A stretch of DNA of 6,792 nucleotides, taken from Bacteroidota bacterium (GTDB lineage: Bacteria > Bacteroidota > Bacteroidia > Chitinophagales > Chitinophagaceae). A program made the translations under genes and the position numbers. Of this stretch, positions 6,206 through 6,792 are shown piece after piece. A model generated the notes under the pieces. It worked only from the letters and a program-made list of their open reading frames with translations. It did not search any database and was not told the DNA's origin. The first letter of the stretch is position 1, and every line of letters starts with the position of its first letter. The DNA lies in assembly GCA_947462495.1 (NCBI GenBank), contig CANHOY010000093.1, positions 1 to 6,792 on the forward strand. Direction: 5' to 3'.

Positions 6206-6792
6206 TTAATTAGCTGCTTTAGCTTTCAAGACCGCTGCAGTTAATTTAGGCACCACTTCAAAAGCGTCTCCCACCACACCATAGTCTGCTGCTTTAAAAA
6301 ACGGTGCATCTGGGTCTTTATTAATTACTACAATAGTTTTACTTCTGTTCACACCTGCTAAATGTTGGATGGCTCCAGAAATACCAATGGCGATGTATAA
6401 GTTAGGGGCAATTTGTATCCCTGTTTGACCAACGTGTTCATGATGTGGTCGCCAATCTGTATCTGAAACTGGGCGACTACATGCAGTAGCCGCACCCAAT
6501 GCTTTCGCAAGGTCTAAAAGTATACCCCAGTTTTCTGGTCCTTTTAAACCACGACCGCCACTTACTACTAAGTTGGCTTCTGTTAAAGGAATTTCACCCT
6601 CAATTTTTTCTACTTTGGTAATTTTAATTGAAGCAGGAGGAACGGCTAAATTGATTTCTTCAATGCTTGCTGTACTATTGTATTCTACTATGCCAAAACT
6701 ATTTTGATTGATGGCAATTACTTTAATGGGCGTTTCAATATTAATATTGGCAAATGCTTTACCAGAAAATACAGTCTTCGTTACTGCAAATC
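6206..6792 (-). CDS. etfA: Electron transfer flavoprotein alpha subunit (FixB type), C-terminal 194 residues, N-terminus outside window
   Basis: The larger ETF subunit; with EtfB it accepts electrons from acyl-CoA and other flavin dehydrogenases and passes them to the respiratory quinone pool. The frame runs open from the right edge to the TAA at 6206-6208. Visible are the inter-domain region (VVSGGRGLKGPENW) and the complete C-terminal FAD-binding domain, with every FAD-contact motif in order: ACSRPVSD, VGQTGIQIAPNLYIAIGISGAIQHLAG, VINKDPDAPFFKAADYGVVGD, then FEVVPKL near the end. Residues equivalent to human ETF-alpha Arg249, Thr266, His286, Asn300 and Asp318 are present, so the domain should bind FAD. 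Full-length proteins are about 320 residues, so roughly 120 N-terminal residues, and probably etfB, lie beyond the edge. An apparent TTG start at 6499 is an internal leucine codon, not a real start. Confidence 0.96.
   Translation of the reverse strand, partial: FAVTKTVFSGKAFANINIETPIKVIAINQNSFGIVEYNSTASIEEINLAVPPASIKITKVEKIEGEIPLTEANLVVSGGRGLKGPENWGILLDLAKALGAATACSRPVSDTDWRPHHEHVGQTGIQIAPNLYIAIGISGAIQHLAGVNRSKTIVVINKDPDAPFFKAADYGVVGDAFEVVPKLTAAVLKAKAAN

Noticed and set aside
6206..6499. A separate 97-residue protein starting at TTG
   Set aside because: The same frame stays open to the window edge and encodes continuous ETF-alpha sequence; the TTG is an internal leucine codon.

Overview
The window looks like ordinary chromosomal DNA from a low-GC member of the Bacteroidota, probably near Chitinophagaceae or Sphingobacteriia. 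This rests on the AT-rich, A/T-ending codons, starts without clear Shine-Dalgarno sequences, one exact match to the Bacteroidota -7 promoter element (TAnnTTTG), and protein types familiar from that phylum (a DUF151 nuclease with a UVR tail next to ispE, and a FixB-type EtfA). The taxonomic call is an inference from style, not from a marker gene.

Layout. Positions 1-3330 (minus) hold the first 1110 codons of the glutamate synthase large subunit (gltB), running off the left edge. A 186-base AT-rich spacer (3331-3516) carries its upstream region, with two spaced inverted repeats and a short palindrome near the start. Positions 3517-4938 (minus) hold two tightly coupled genes: a DUF151 'bifunctional nuclease' with a UVR tail, then ispE, 3 bases apart. 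A 94-base divergent spacer follows. Positions 5033-6170 (plus) hold a small single-domain cupin and a short-chain dehydrogenase/reductase (SDR)-like protein, 16 bases apart. Positions 6206-6792 (minus) hold the C-terminal 194 codons of the ETF alpha subunit (etfA), converging on the SDR gene and running off the right edge.

How the genes relate. GltB (with GltD, not in view) makes glutamate from glutamine and 2-oxoglutarate. IspE is the fourth step of the MEP isoprenoid pathway. EtfA, with EtfB, carries electrons from flavin dehydrogenases. These are core genes. The cupin/SDR pair is the accessory-looking element: it lies on the opposite strand between etfA and the DUF151 gene, which I recall as neighbours in many Bacteroidota. 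Its SDR lacks the standard catalytic Tyr and Lys. No new multi-gene system, mobile element, CRISPR array, or RNA gene is visible. The items most worth a second look are the SDR active-site substitution with its cupin partner, and the repeats upstream of gltB.
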